A DNA stretch of 47,590 nt, from the NCBI RefSeq assembly GCF_001567585.1, contig NZ_LRQV01000045.1, forward strand, positions 1 to 47,590. The letters run 5' to 3'. The position numbers were made by a program, and so were the translations under genes. Shown piece by piece: positions 26,602 through 36,211 of the stretch. The DNA comes from Micromonospora rosaria. Lineage in GTDB: Bacteria; Actinomycetota; Actinomycetes; Mycobacteriales; Micromonosporaceae. The notes beneath the pieces were generated by a model that worked only from the letters and a program-made list of their open reading frames with translations, did no database searches and was not told where the DNA came from. The stretch's first letter is position 1. Every line of letters begins with the position of its first letter.

Positions 26602-27515
26602 CCGCCGCACCCGCCGCCGCAGCCGCCACCACCCCCGCCGCCGCAGCCGCCCCCGCCGTCTCCACCGCTGCCGCCGCCACCGTCCCCGCCGCCGGTGGAC
26701 CCGCCGCCGGTGCTGCCGGCCGCCGACTGCCGCTGGATCTCGGCCTGCTCGGCGAAGGCCGGGTCGAACGCCCACAGCGACGCGGTGCCGAAGAGGGCCA
26801 CGCCCATCGCGGCCCCCGCCGCCCCGTAGGTGGCGTAGGCCGGCGCGGCCGTCGGGGTGAGGTGCGCGTGCTGCCGGCGTTGCGCGCGCAGGGCGGCCCG
26901 CGCCGCCCGGGTCTGCCGAGGGGCCAGGAAGAACACGACGGCCAGTACCGCGGTGAGGATCAGGCTGGCGATGAGGAAGCCCACCGGCCGGTCGTTGGCG
27001 AGCCCGGCGACGACCCGGAGCCAGCCCAGCGCCTCCAGCCCGAACAGGACGATCCCGCCGGTGCGCAGTCGTTGCCGCTGCGCGGGGGTCAGCAGCAGGC
27101 CCCGCTGCCGCAGGGTGTCCCGCAGGGTCGTCAGGGCCGCGCCGACCTCGGGATCGAGGTGCAGCTCGCGGGCGGTGCGCCGCCGGTACGCGGCCCGGTG
27201 GACCGCCACGTCCAACGGGGTGCCCCCCGCCGGCAGGCTGCCGCTGGCGGCCAGCCGGCGGTCCGGGCTGACGCCGACGATGCCACTGGCCCGCAGTCCG
27301 CTGAGCGCCGCCCAGACGGCCCGCTGGGCGCCGCCGGCGAGGTAGGCGACCTGCTGGGCGTCGAGATGGTCGGGGCGACCGGTCGGGCCGGCGAGGATCC
27401 GGGCCCGGTCCACCGCCGCCCCGACGGCGACCACGGCGACGGCGGTGAGGTAGATCCCGAGGAAGACCGGACCGGAGATGCCCCAGGTGTCACCGGATGC
27501 GGCGATGACGATCAT
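26598..27515 (-). CDS. TIGR04222-like membrane protein with Gly/Cys-rich C-terminal tail
   Basis: A 305-residue membrane protein. Hydrophobic segments lie at about residues 12-34, 152-172, 177-198 and 229-250, with a cytoplasmic-looking helical region (50-150) between the first and second. After residue 266 the sequence is almost only Gly with Ser, Thr and Asp, and the last 15 residues contain only Gly and Cys: C291, C299 and C303 with spacing C-x7-C-x3-C-G-G. This is the layout of TIGR04222 proteins, which occur beside DUF692 genes. The tail is the obvious candidate substrate of the coupled MNIO (inference). AGGAG lies 6-8 nt before the ATG. First gene of the minus-strand operon. Confidence 0.85.
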   Translation of the reverse strand: MIVIAASGDTWGISGPVFLGIYLTAVAVVAVGAAVDRARILAGPTGRPDHLDAQQVAYLAGGAQRAVWAALSGLRASGIVGVSPDRRLAASGSLPAGGTPLDVAVHRAAYRRRTARELHLDPEVGAALTTLRDTLRQRGLLLTPAQRQRLRTGGIVLFGLEALGWLRVVAGLANDRPVGFLIASLILTAVLAVVFFLAPRQTRAARAALRAQRRQHAHLTPTAAPAYATYGAAGAAMGVALFGTASLWAFDPAFAEQAEIQRQSAAGSTGGGSTGGGDGGGGSGGDGGGGCGGGGGGGCGGGCGG

Positions 27516-27684
27516 GCTCGGCTCCTGGTTGTCGCGCGAGAAGGGTGGATCTCATTGTGGGGTAGCCGTGCCAGGACCGGTGCAGCGGTGACGTCCGGTC
27601 GGTCTCCGGTCGTCGGCGCGTACGGGCCGCCGAACCGGCCCCGGGCCATCAGCCCCAGCCGTGGGCTCCCGGCCCCGGCGACCG

Positions 27685-28257
27685 TCAGGGGCGGCGGACC
27701 GCCTCCTCGACCAGGTCGAGCACCCGACCCAGGTCGCCGGCGGGGCGGCCCATCGCCAGGTGCAGCACCAGCCCGTCGTAGGCCAGCTCCAGGAACTGGG
27801 CCAGGACGTCGATCGGGACGTCCTCCCGCAGCACCCCGGCCTCCCGCTGCCGGGCCAGCCGGTCCCGGGTGGCCTCGGCGATCGCCGCCGACCGCTCGGT
27901 CCAGCGGCGGGCGAAGGCGGGGTCGGTGCGCAGCCGGCGCGACACCTCCAACTGGCTGCCCAGCCAGCCGGTGGTGTCCGGGGAGACCGCGCGGGCCAGC
28001 AGGTCCCGCATCACCTGGACCAGACCGTTGCGGGCCACGGTCTCGACCATGGCGACGGCGTCGTCCTCGGCGACGGCCAGGAAGAGCGAGTCCTTGTCCC
28101 GGAAGTGGTGGAAGATCGCGCCCCGGGACAGGCCCGTCGCCTCCTCCAGCCGCCGTACGGTGGCCCCCTCGTAGCCGTGGCGGGCGAAACAGGCCCGCGC
28201 GGCGGCCAGGATCTCCTGTCGCCGGGCGTCGAGCTGGTCCTGACTTACTCTGGGCAC
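27685..28257 (-). CDS. acnR: TetR-family regulator, AcnR-like
   Basis: A 190-residue TetR/AcrR regulator. The N-terminal DNA-binding domain (about 10-55) reads RRQEILAAARACFARHGYEGATVRRLEEATGLSRGAIFHHFRDKDSLF, very similar to AcnR, the aconitase repressor of Corynebacterium, as I remember it. The C-terminal ligand domain is all-helical. The start is a GTG without a clear ribosome binding site; TTGCAC-N17-CACGAT ends 6 nt before it, so the mRNA may be leaderless. A palindrome at the upstream edge of that promoter recurs at the aconitase promoter, which supports both autoregulation and control of acn. The AcnR name remains an inference. Confidence 0.8.
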   Translation of the reverse strand: MPRVSQDQLDARRQEILAAARACFARHGYEGATVRRLEEATGLSRGAIFHHFRDKDSLFLAVAEDDAVAMVETVARNGLVQVMRDLLARAVSPDTTGWLGSQLEVSRRLRTDPAFARRWTERSAAIAEATRDRLARQREAGVLREDVPIDVLAQFLELAYDGLVLHLAMGRPAGDLGRVLDLVEEAVRRP

Positions 28258-28290
28258 GGGTCGATCGTGTCAGGTGCGGTAGGCCCGTGC

Positions 28291-28309
28291 AAACCGTACG
28301 TACGGCTTG
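28291..28309. promoter_or_regulatory. Candidate AcnR operator at the acnR promoter
   Basis: AAACCGTACGTACGGCTTG contains the perfect 12-bp palindrome CCGTACGTACGG (28294-28305). It lies 34-52 nt upstream of the acnR start and overlaps the predicted -35 (TTGCAC on the minus strand, 28287-28292). The same motif is found at the acn promoter with two changes. Confidence 0.65.
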
Positions 28310-28457
28310 GGGAGCGCCGCCGTCCCGGGCAGTCGCTCCGTTGATCCGCTGGCCGGCGGCGCGCTTCCGGCCCGGGGTGTACGCGGTGGCGTCGGAAGGC
28401 CACGGTGGGCCACCCGGCCCTGTCGGCGGCACCCGGTCGTCCCGTACCCTTCGGCGG

Positions 28458-29102
28458 GTGCCGTTGCTCCTGCTTGATCTGGAGAACACCCTGATCGACC
28501 GGTCCGGGGCGTTCCGTACCTGGGGGGCGCGTTTCCTGGCCAATGTCGGTGCTCCGCCCGCCGACCTCGACTGGCTGCTGTCCATCGACGCCGACGGCCT
28601 GACCGACCGGTGGGACCTCGCGGACGCCATCCGGGGCCGGTACGGCCTGCTCGTGCCCTCGATCGACCTGGTCGACGAGCTCCACGAGGGGGTGCTAGCC
28701 CACACCCGGCTCGATCCGCTGGTCGCCTGCGCGCTGCGGATCGCCGACGACGCCGGCTGGGTGCCGGTGGTGGTCAGCAACGGCGCGGTACGGCACCAGG
28801 AGGAGCTGATCCGGCGCACCGGGGTGGACCGGTACGTGGCCGACTGGGTGATCTCCGAAGAGGCCGGGGTGAGCAAGCCCAACCCGCGCATCTTCGCCCT
28901 CGCCGCCCAGCGGGTCCGGATGCCGTTGCGCCGGGCCTGGGTGATCGGCGACAGCCCGGAGACCGACATCGGGGGCGCGACGGCGGCCGGTCTGCCCAGC
29001 GTCTGGCTGCACCGGGGCCGCCGGTGGCCGGATGCCCGGTTCGCTCCCACGCACGCCGTCGAGAGTCTGATCGCCGCGATCGCCCTGGTGCTCGCCGGCT
29101 GA
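28458..29102 (+). CDS. HAD-superfamily hydrolase
   Basis: A 214-residue haloacid-dehalogenase-fold hydrolase with a helical cap. Motif I is DLENT (D7, E9) instead of DxDxT, so the usual second aspartate is a glutamate; motif II is VVVSNG; motif III is the lysine of SKPNPRIF; motif IV is GDSPETDIGGA. It is probably a small-molecule phosphatase, substrate unknown. The GTG at 28458 is chosen because recognisable sequence starts directly there (PLLLLDLENTL); no strong ribosome binding site is visible. It is divergent from acnR across about 200 bp. Confidence 0.85.
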   Translation: MPLLLLDLENTLIDRSGAFRTWGARFLANVGAPPADLDWLLSIDADGLTDRWDLADAIRGRYGLLVPSIDLVDELHEGVLAHTRLDPLVACALRIADDAGWVPVVVSNGAVRHQEELIRRTGVDRYVADWVISEEAGVSKPNPRIFALAAQRVRMPLRRAWVIGDSPETDIGGATAAGLPSVWLHRGRRWPDARFAPTHAVESLIAAIALVLAG

Positions 29103-29129
29103 CCCGGCCCGGCCCGGCCGGAATTCGGT

Positions 29130-29150
29130 TGACCGCCCGCCCGGCGGTCA
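29130..29150 (+). terminator. Inverted repeat after the HAD gene
   Basis: TGACCGCC and GGCGGTCA form a perfect 8-bp stem with a 5-nt loop, 28 nt after the HAD stop. It may be a terminator, or an operator for the following kinase gene. Confidence 0.45.
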
Positions 29151-29283
29151 CCAGGATGGTCGGCGCACGTACGGCATGTGCCCGGGTGACGCCCGGTCGA
29201 GTGGTGAGGAGGTCGGTCATGGCCGTCTTCGCAGGGTTTGCCCGCCCGACCCCACCAGCCTCGATCAAGGGATCACCAACGAC

Positions 29284-30222
29284 GTGCGTGAAGACCACGA
29301 CCTGCCGGCGCCTGCGCGCCGTACCCGCGGCAAGCGCCGCTTCGACGACGACGAACCGTACCTGCTGAAGCGCGGCCGGCCCGCCGAGCCGGCCCCGGCC
29401 GAGCCCGACGACGAGCCGGACCCGGCGACCGGGGACCACTGGTCCTCCTGGGACGCGGCCGTGCACGGCCCCGAGCCGTACCCGGACTGGCTGGTCACCG
29501 AGCTGGCCGCCCGGGACACCGAACTGGGCGTGCTCAAGACCGGCAAGGAAGCCGACGTGCACCTGGTCCGTCGGGCGGTACCGGAGACCGACCGGTCCTG
29601 CCTGCTGGCGGTGAAGCGGTACCGGGACGCCACCCACCGGCTCTTCCACCGCGACGCCGGCTACCTGGAGGGCCGCCGGGTCCGCCGGTCCCGGGAGAAC
29701 CGAGCGATGGCGGGCCGGACCGCCTTCGGCCGGCAGATGATCGCCGGCCAGTGGGCCGCCGCCGAGTTCGCCGTCCTCGCCCGGCTCTGGGAGTTGGGCG
29801 ACGCCACCGGCGCGATCCGGGTCCCGTACCCGGTCCAGTTGCTCGGCACCGAGCTGATGCTGGAGTTCCTCGGCGACCCCGCCTCCGGGCGGGCCGCTCC
29901 CCGGCTGGCCCAGCTCCGGCCCGGGTCGGCGCAGCTCGGCGACCTCTGGACGCAGTTGGTGGACGCCCTGGTGCTGCTCGCGCGGGCCGGGTACGCGCAC
30001 GGCGACCTGTCCCCGTACAACCTCCTGGTGCACGACGGCCGGCTGGTCCTGATCGACCTGCCGCAGGTGGTCGACCTGGTGGCGAACCCGCAGGGGCCGG
30101 AGTTCCTGGCCCGCGACGTCCGGGTGGTCGCCACCTGGTTCGCCGCACGGGGCCTCACCGGCGCCGCCACGGACCCGGCGGCGCTCACCGGGACCCTGCT
30201 GCGCGAGGCGGGCCTGCGCTGA
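29284..30222 (+). CDS. RIO1-family serine kinase
   Basis: Atypical protein kinase of the RIO fold, 312 residues. After a charged N-terminal tail (about 1-75, rich in Arg, Asp, Glu and Pro) come the RIO-type ATP loop (GVLKTGKEADVHLV), the ATP-anchoring lysine (LAVKRYRD), the catalytic loop YAHGDLSPYNLLV and the metal-binding LIDLPQVVD. RIO kinases are ribosome-assembly factors in eukaryotes and archaea; the bacterial role is not established. I choose the GTG at 29284 because the sequence before it is not conserved-looking; the exact start is uncertain. A 16-bp hairpin follows. Confidence 0.85.
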   Translation: MREDHDLPAPARRTRGKRRFDDDEPYLLKRGRPAEPAPAEPDDEPDPATGDHWSSWDAAVHGPEPYPDWLVTELAARDTELGVLKTGKEADVHLVRRAVPETDRSCLLAVKRYRDATHRLFHRDAGYLEGRRVRRSRENRAMAGRTAFGRQMIAGQWAAAEFAVLARLWELGDATGAIRVPYPVQLLGTELMLEFLGDPASGRAAPRLAQLRPGSAQLGDLWTQLVDALVLLARAGYAHGDLSPYNLLVHDGRLVLIDLPQVVDLVANPQGPEFLARDVRVVATWFAARGLTGAATDPAALTGTLLREAGLR

Positions 30223-30226
30223 GCAC

Positions 30227-30264
30227 GGGCGGCCCGGACGGCACACCAGCCGTCCGGGCCGCCC
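30227..30264 (+). terminator. Hairpin terminator of the RIO kinase gene
   Basis: GGGCGGCCCGGACGGC and GCCGTCCGGGCCGCCC form a perfect 16-bp stem with a 6-nt loop, 4 nt after the stop codon. Confidence 0.8.
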
Positions 30265-30357
30265 GCAGGTGCGTGAGCGCCCCGTGCCCGAGCGTCCGGC
30301 TGCCCGGCTGCCCGGGGCGGGTCGACCTGTCCGCCCCCGGCGGGCCGCCGGGTCGCG

Positions 30358-30603
30358 CTACTGGAGGTACCGCTCGACCTCCGAGGTGGGGCGGACCCCC
30401 TGGGCCTCCGGGTCGCCGTGGGTCTGTCGGGCGGCCCGCCGCCGACGGAGCAGGTCCCAGCACTGGTCCAGCGACTCCTCCAACTCCCGCAGCCGGTCCC
30501 GGTCGCCCTCGGTGCCCGACTCGTGGACCTGCGCCGCCGACCGGAGCCGGTGCTCCTCGTCGACCAGGTCGGAGATCCGCTTCAAGATGTCCCTGTCGTC
30601 CAT
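30358..30603 (-). CDS. DUF2630 family protein, 81 aa
   Basis: Small charged helical protein typical of actinobacteria. It contains the family sequence MDDRDILKRISDLVDEEHRLR at the start and LRELEESLDQCWDLLRRRRAAR in the middle, both likely coiled-coil helices, and ends EVERYLQ. The function is unknown. The ATG at 30603 is the family's usual start; a longer in-frame reading to 30852 is not protein-like. It converges with the RIO kinase gene. Confidence 0.85.
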   Translation of the reverse strand: MDDRDILKRISDLVDEEHRLRSAAQVHESGTEGDRDRLRELEESLDQCWDLLRRRRAARQTHGDPEAQGVRPTSEVERYLQ

Positions 30604-31229
30604 GCCTGTGAGCCTGGCACAGCCCGGCGCAACGCGCGGCCGGTCGTCGATCCTGCGCGCCACCCGGCCTGCCGGGGCGATGCCGCCCCGTGCCCGCACA
30701 TCACCGCGCCCCACGCACCACCGTGCCCGGCCGCCCGGTTCTCGGCTGTGGACGGTGCCGTCGGCGGGCCGGTCGGGCGAAGGTACCGGGTATCTCACAC
30801 CGCCGGATGGCCGCCCGGCCTTCAGCCGCGAGGCGAAGGGTGAGATGCTCACCAGCCGTATGGTGAAAATTTTGCCCGTCCGGCCATTGCGGGCCGACTC
30901 GCGCCGGTGCCCGCCTCAGGTCTACGGGGTGGCCCGCAGCGGTCGGTGCCGGTGCGTGCGCCCGCCGGCCGGTGGGCCCCGACGATCGGGTGGGTGGCCG
31001 ACGGAGAACGTCGGCCGCCCGGTCGGCGGCGGAGGGGCGGCTCCGACCGGAGCGTCGATGACAGTCCATAATGGATGATCAGGTGCGGCGCCGGGCGGCG
31101 CCGGTCGCACCCGGCTCCGTGGCCGCCGCCGGGCCGTACCGGCCGGGCCGCCGCCGGGCCCACGGGTCGGGTACGACGGAGAGTCCGACACGAGCGAACG
31201 GCGACACCAGCCGGGGAAGAGGACGACGA
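30604..31229. other. 626-bp divergent gap between DUF2630 and the roadblock gene
   Basis: No convincing gene. An A/T-richer patch at about 30862-30877 (GTGAAAATTTTGC) and the palindrome TCCATAATGGA at 31065-31075 are the only clear structures. The palindrome contains CATAAT, a possible -10 for the downstream roadblock gene, with CCGACC 18 nt upstream as a poor -35. Confidence 0.5.
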
Positions 31230-31652
31230 GTGGTGCAGCAGACGACTCCGAGCGCAGACCTGACGTGGTTGCTGGACGACCTGGTCGGCCGGGTGCAGCA
31301 GGCCGAGCACGCGGTCGCGCTCTCTGCGGACGGCCTGCTGATGGCGTCCTCGCGGGGACTGGGCCGGGACGACGGGGAGCACCTCGCGGCGATGGCGGCC
31401 GGCATCCAGAGCCTCGCCCGGGGGGCCGGCAAGCGGTTCGGCGGCGGCCGGGTGCAGCAGACGATCATCGAGATGCAGTCGTCGTTCCTGTTCGTCACGG
31501 CCGCCGGGCGCAACGCCTGTCTCGCCGTCCTCGCCGACGAGGAGGCCGACGTCGGGCTCATCGCCTACGAGATGGCGATGCTGGTCGCCCGGGTCGGCAA
31601 GTTCGTCAACTCCCCGTCCCGGCTGCCCGACCTGCCGCCCGAGCAGCGCTAG
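31230..31652 (+). CDS. Roadblock/LC7 domain protein (CvnB/RarB-like)
   Basis: A 140-residue roadblock/longin-fold protein. The domain covers about residues 8-125 (LTWLLDDLVGRVQQAEHAVALSADGLLMASS, then MQSSFLFVTAAGRNACLAVLADEEADVGLIAYEMAMLV). Such proteins regulate small Ras-like GTPases. In streptomycetes they are the B component of conservons, beside a sensor kinase, a DUF742 protein and a GTPase; none of these is adjacent here, so this is an orphan copy. The start is one of two adjacent GTG codons; GAAGAGGA lies 6 nt before the first. Confidence 0.88.
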   Translation: MVQQTTPSADLTWLLDDLVGRVQQAEHAVALSADGLLMASSRGLGRDDGEHLAAMAAGIQSLARGAGKRFGGGRVQQTIIEMQSSFLFVTAAGRNACLAVLADEEADVGLIAYEMAMLVARVGKFVNSPSRLPDLPPEQR

Positions 31653-31678
31653 CCCGGCCGCCTACCGGCCCGGCCGCA

Positions 31679-31723
31679 ACGACGCGGGGCCCCTGCCGTA
31701 CACCGGCAGGGGCCCCGCGTCGT
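31679..31723. terminator. 20-bp perfect hairpin between convergent genes
   Basis: ACGACGCGGGGCCCCTGCCG and its exact reverse complement are separated by a 5-nt loop (TACAC). It lies 26 nt after the roadblock stop and 6 nt beyond the aconitase stop, so it can terminate both strands. Confidence 0.88.
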
Positions 31724-31729
31724 GTGCCG

Positions 31730-34534
<2,805 letters not shown>

Positions 34535-34642
34535 GTCGTACTCCTTCACACCAGCGACCGTGAGTAGTCCTGAGCAGTCTGTCGCACCGGTCGGGGCGCC
34601 GCCGAGGTTAGGCGACACTTACCGCCACTTCGCGCTTCAACA

Positions 34643-34661
34643 AAACCGTACGTCCGTCTTG
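34643..34661. promoter_or_regulatory. Candidate AcnR operator over the acn promoter
   Basis: AAACCGTACGTCCGTCTTG matches the acnR-promoter motif at 17 of 19 positions. It covers the predicted -10 box and most of the spacer, so a bound repressor would block RNA polymerase. Confidence 0.65.
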
Positions 34662-34673
34662 CTATTGGCGCAA
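34645..34673 (-). promoter_or_regulatory. Predicted acn promoter
   Basis: On the minus strand TTGCGC (34668-34673) and TACGGT (34645-34650) are separated by exactly 17 nt. TACGGT fits TANNNT. Transcription would start near 34638, giving a leader of about 105 nt. Confidence 0.6.
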
Positions 34674-34742
34674 CCTCGCGTCACTCTCCGGGACGACCGG
34701 CACCCATGATCCACCACCCGGTCACCGGCCGCCCGGCGGCGA

Positions 34743-34802
34743 CCGGCACGCAGACGAAAGGGCCGACCCCGGGTGGGGTCGGCCCTTTCGTCTGCGTGCC
34801 GG
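34743..34802. terminator. 28-bp perfect hairpin after the first C39-like peptidase gene
   Basis: Two exact 28-nt complementary arms (34743-34770 and 34775-34802) flank a 4-nt loop (GGGT). The arms run from CCGGCACGCAGACG inward to GGGCCGACCCC. It starts 4 nt beyond the peptidase stop (minus strand) and should be a very strong terminator that also insulates the acn promoter. Confidence 0.88.
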
Positions 34803-34806
34803 TGGC

Positions 34807-35463
34807 TCAGTGGATGTAGCCGCGGGTGGCGATCCAGTCGGCCAGGTTGTCCACGCTCATCTTGTAGCTGGCCTGGTTCGGGTCGGCGGAGTCGGCGATG
34901 GTGACCGTCCGGCCCTCGTCGGAGTAGCCGACCACGCTGATGTAGTGGCCACCCTCGAAGGAGTGGGCGTTGCCGTCGGTGTCGGTGGCGGTGCCGGCGA
35001 TGTTCGCCACCACGGCCCGACCCTCGTCCACGGTCCGCACGATGTCGGCCCGCAGCCGATCGGTCTGCTTGTCGTCGGCCTTGCTGCTGCTGATCTCGAC
35101 GCTGCGGTAGGCGTCCTTGCCGGTGTGCTTGTTGAGGACCGGGGTGATGTCGTTGACGGAGTCGGTGCCGGCCTCGGTGGTGCGCATCTCCTTGGCCATC
35201 TCGTGGACGGAGATGTCCTTGCCCTGGACGCTCAGGGCGTTACGGGCCGCGGCGGGGCCGCAGTAGTAGAAGTTGGGCTGGGCCTCGTAGCGCACGTTCA
35301 GCTCACGCTCTCCGCCGGGGCGACGCTCGGTCTGCACGGCGGCGGTGGCACGCCCCTGCTCGGGGGCGGCGTGGGCGGCGGTCACGGGGCCGGCGATGGC
35401 ACCGCCGGTGAAGGCGAGGCCGGCGGCGGTCAGGGCGGCCTTGCGAAGCAGAGTGGTACGCAT
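34807..35463 (-). CDS. Secreted C39-like cysteine peptidase, copy 1
   Basis: A 218-residue exported protein. The signal peptide is MRTTLLRKAALTAAGLAFTG onward, with likely cleavage after AHA (about residue 32). The mature domain is a C39/papain-like cysteine peptidase: catalytic C68 in YYCGPAAARNALS, H173 in EGGHYISVVGY and D191 in IADSADP. It carries no other domain and no transporter is nearby, unlike peptide-processing C39 enzymes. GAGAGG precedes the ATG by about 8 nt. A near-identical paralogue lies 0.75 kb upstream on the same strand, each with its own promoter and terminator. Substrate unknown. Confidence 0.88.
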   Translation of the reverse strand: MRTTLLRKAALTAAGLAFTGGAIAGPVTAAHAAPEQGRATAAVQTERRPGGERELNVRYEAQPNFYYCGPAAARNALSVQGKDISVHEMAKEMRTTEAGTDSVNDITPVLNKHTGKDAYRSVEISSSKADDKQTDRLRADIVRTVDEGRAVVANIAGTATDTDGNAHSFEGGHYISVVGYSDEGRTVTIADSADPNQASYKMSVDNLADWIATRGYIH

Positions 35464-35580
35464 GATGAGTGCCTCTCTGTCGGGGGTACGGCACCGCCAC
35501 GGGGGAGCGACGGGTGCCGCGAGGGGGAGAAAGTGAGCGGGACATCCGGCGGCTCGGCCTGCTCGGGCGTCCGGTAGATG

Positions 35581-35607
35581 TAACGACCCGGGGGCCGGCC
35601 ACATTCC
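35581..35607 (-). promoter_or_regulatory. ECF-type promoter of C39-like copy 1
   Basis: On the minus strand GGAAT (35603-35607), a 17-nt spacer and CGTTA (35581-35585). The start codon is 118 nt downstream. The same elements at the same distances precede copy 2. Confidence 0.6.
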
Positions 35608-35699
35608 GGCCGGCGTCATCCGGGATCCCGGGGCGGGGCCCACTGCCCACGCCGGGGGAGGCGAGGGCGGGCGGGGGAGCGCCCGGGGTATGCCATGTA

Positions 35700-35726
35700 C
35701 AACGCCTCCACCCCCGCGACGATTCC
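35700..35726 (-). promoter_or_regulatory. Third, gene-less copy of the C39 promoter
   Basis: GGAAT (35722-35726), a 17-nt spacer and CGTTG (35700-35704) on the minus strand, set in sequence resembling the copy 2 upstream region (GATTCCGCCGCCC onward). It lies 119 bp upstream of the copy 1 promoter and has no gene of its own, so it looks like a relic, or a second promoter for copy 1. Confidence 0.5.
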
Positions 35727-36079
35727 GCCGCCCGGGTGACCCCCGCCACCGGCCAGGGTGGCGAACCGGACACCGGGGAGTCGGGGGACATCCCGGCGGA
35801 CGGCCTCGGGGGACGCGGCTCCCGGCCCCGGTCTCGCAGGCGTCAGGCTGCCGGTCGCGCGGCTGTCATGCCGCCAGGTGTGCCGGGTCGCCCGGTCCGG
35901 CCTCGCGCGCAGACATGCCGTGACGCAGACCTGAAGGAACGGGTGTGGGTCGCGACGGTGCATCCACGCCGGGTCGCCGGTAGGAACGACCAGGTCACCC
36001 GGCGCGCCGATGTCCGCCCGGTGGAGGCGTCCGCCCGGCCCGGGGTGTTTGCGGGCCGGGGCCGCGTCCGCCCGGCTGC

Positions 36080-36173
36080 GGGGGGTGTGGGCGGTCCCGG
36101 GCCGGACACGCCGAACGGGCCGGCCTCGGGGGTGTGGGCGGGGCCGGGCCGGATACGCCGAACGGGCCGGCCC
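36080..36173. repeat. 47-bp direct duplication
   Basis: The segment with GGGGGTGTGGGCGG followed by CCGGGCCGGA and ACGCCGAACGGGCCGG occurs twice in tandem, with a period of 47 bp and a few substitutions. The second copy supplies the outer arm of the following terminator hairpin. Confidence 0.75.
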
Positions 36174-36197
36174 CCGCAGAGGGGGCCGGCCCGTTCG
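36159..36197. terminator. 17-bp perfect hairpin after C39-like copy 2
   Basis: CGAACGGGCCGGCCCCC and GGGGGCCGGCCCGTTCG flank the loop GCAGA, 14 nt beyond the copy 2 stop on the minus strand. Confidence 0.85.
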
Positions 36198-36211
36198 TGG
36201 ACTGGGTCGGG

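Larger units (their letters stand above)
35464..36211. other. 748-bp region between the two C39-like genes
   Basis: It holds the copy 1 leader and promoter, the third promoter copy, about 330 bp with no visible function (35730-36078), a 47-bp direct duplication and the copy 2 terminator. No frame looks like a gene. Confidence 0.6.

Noticed and set aside
35690..35923. Possible small gene between the two C39-like peptidase genes
   Set aside because: Product is Pro/Arg/Gly-rich with no conserved features and it covers a relic promoter.
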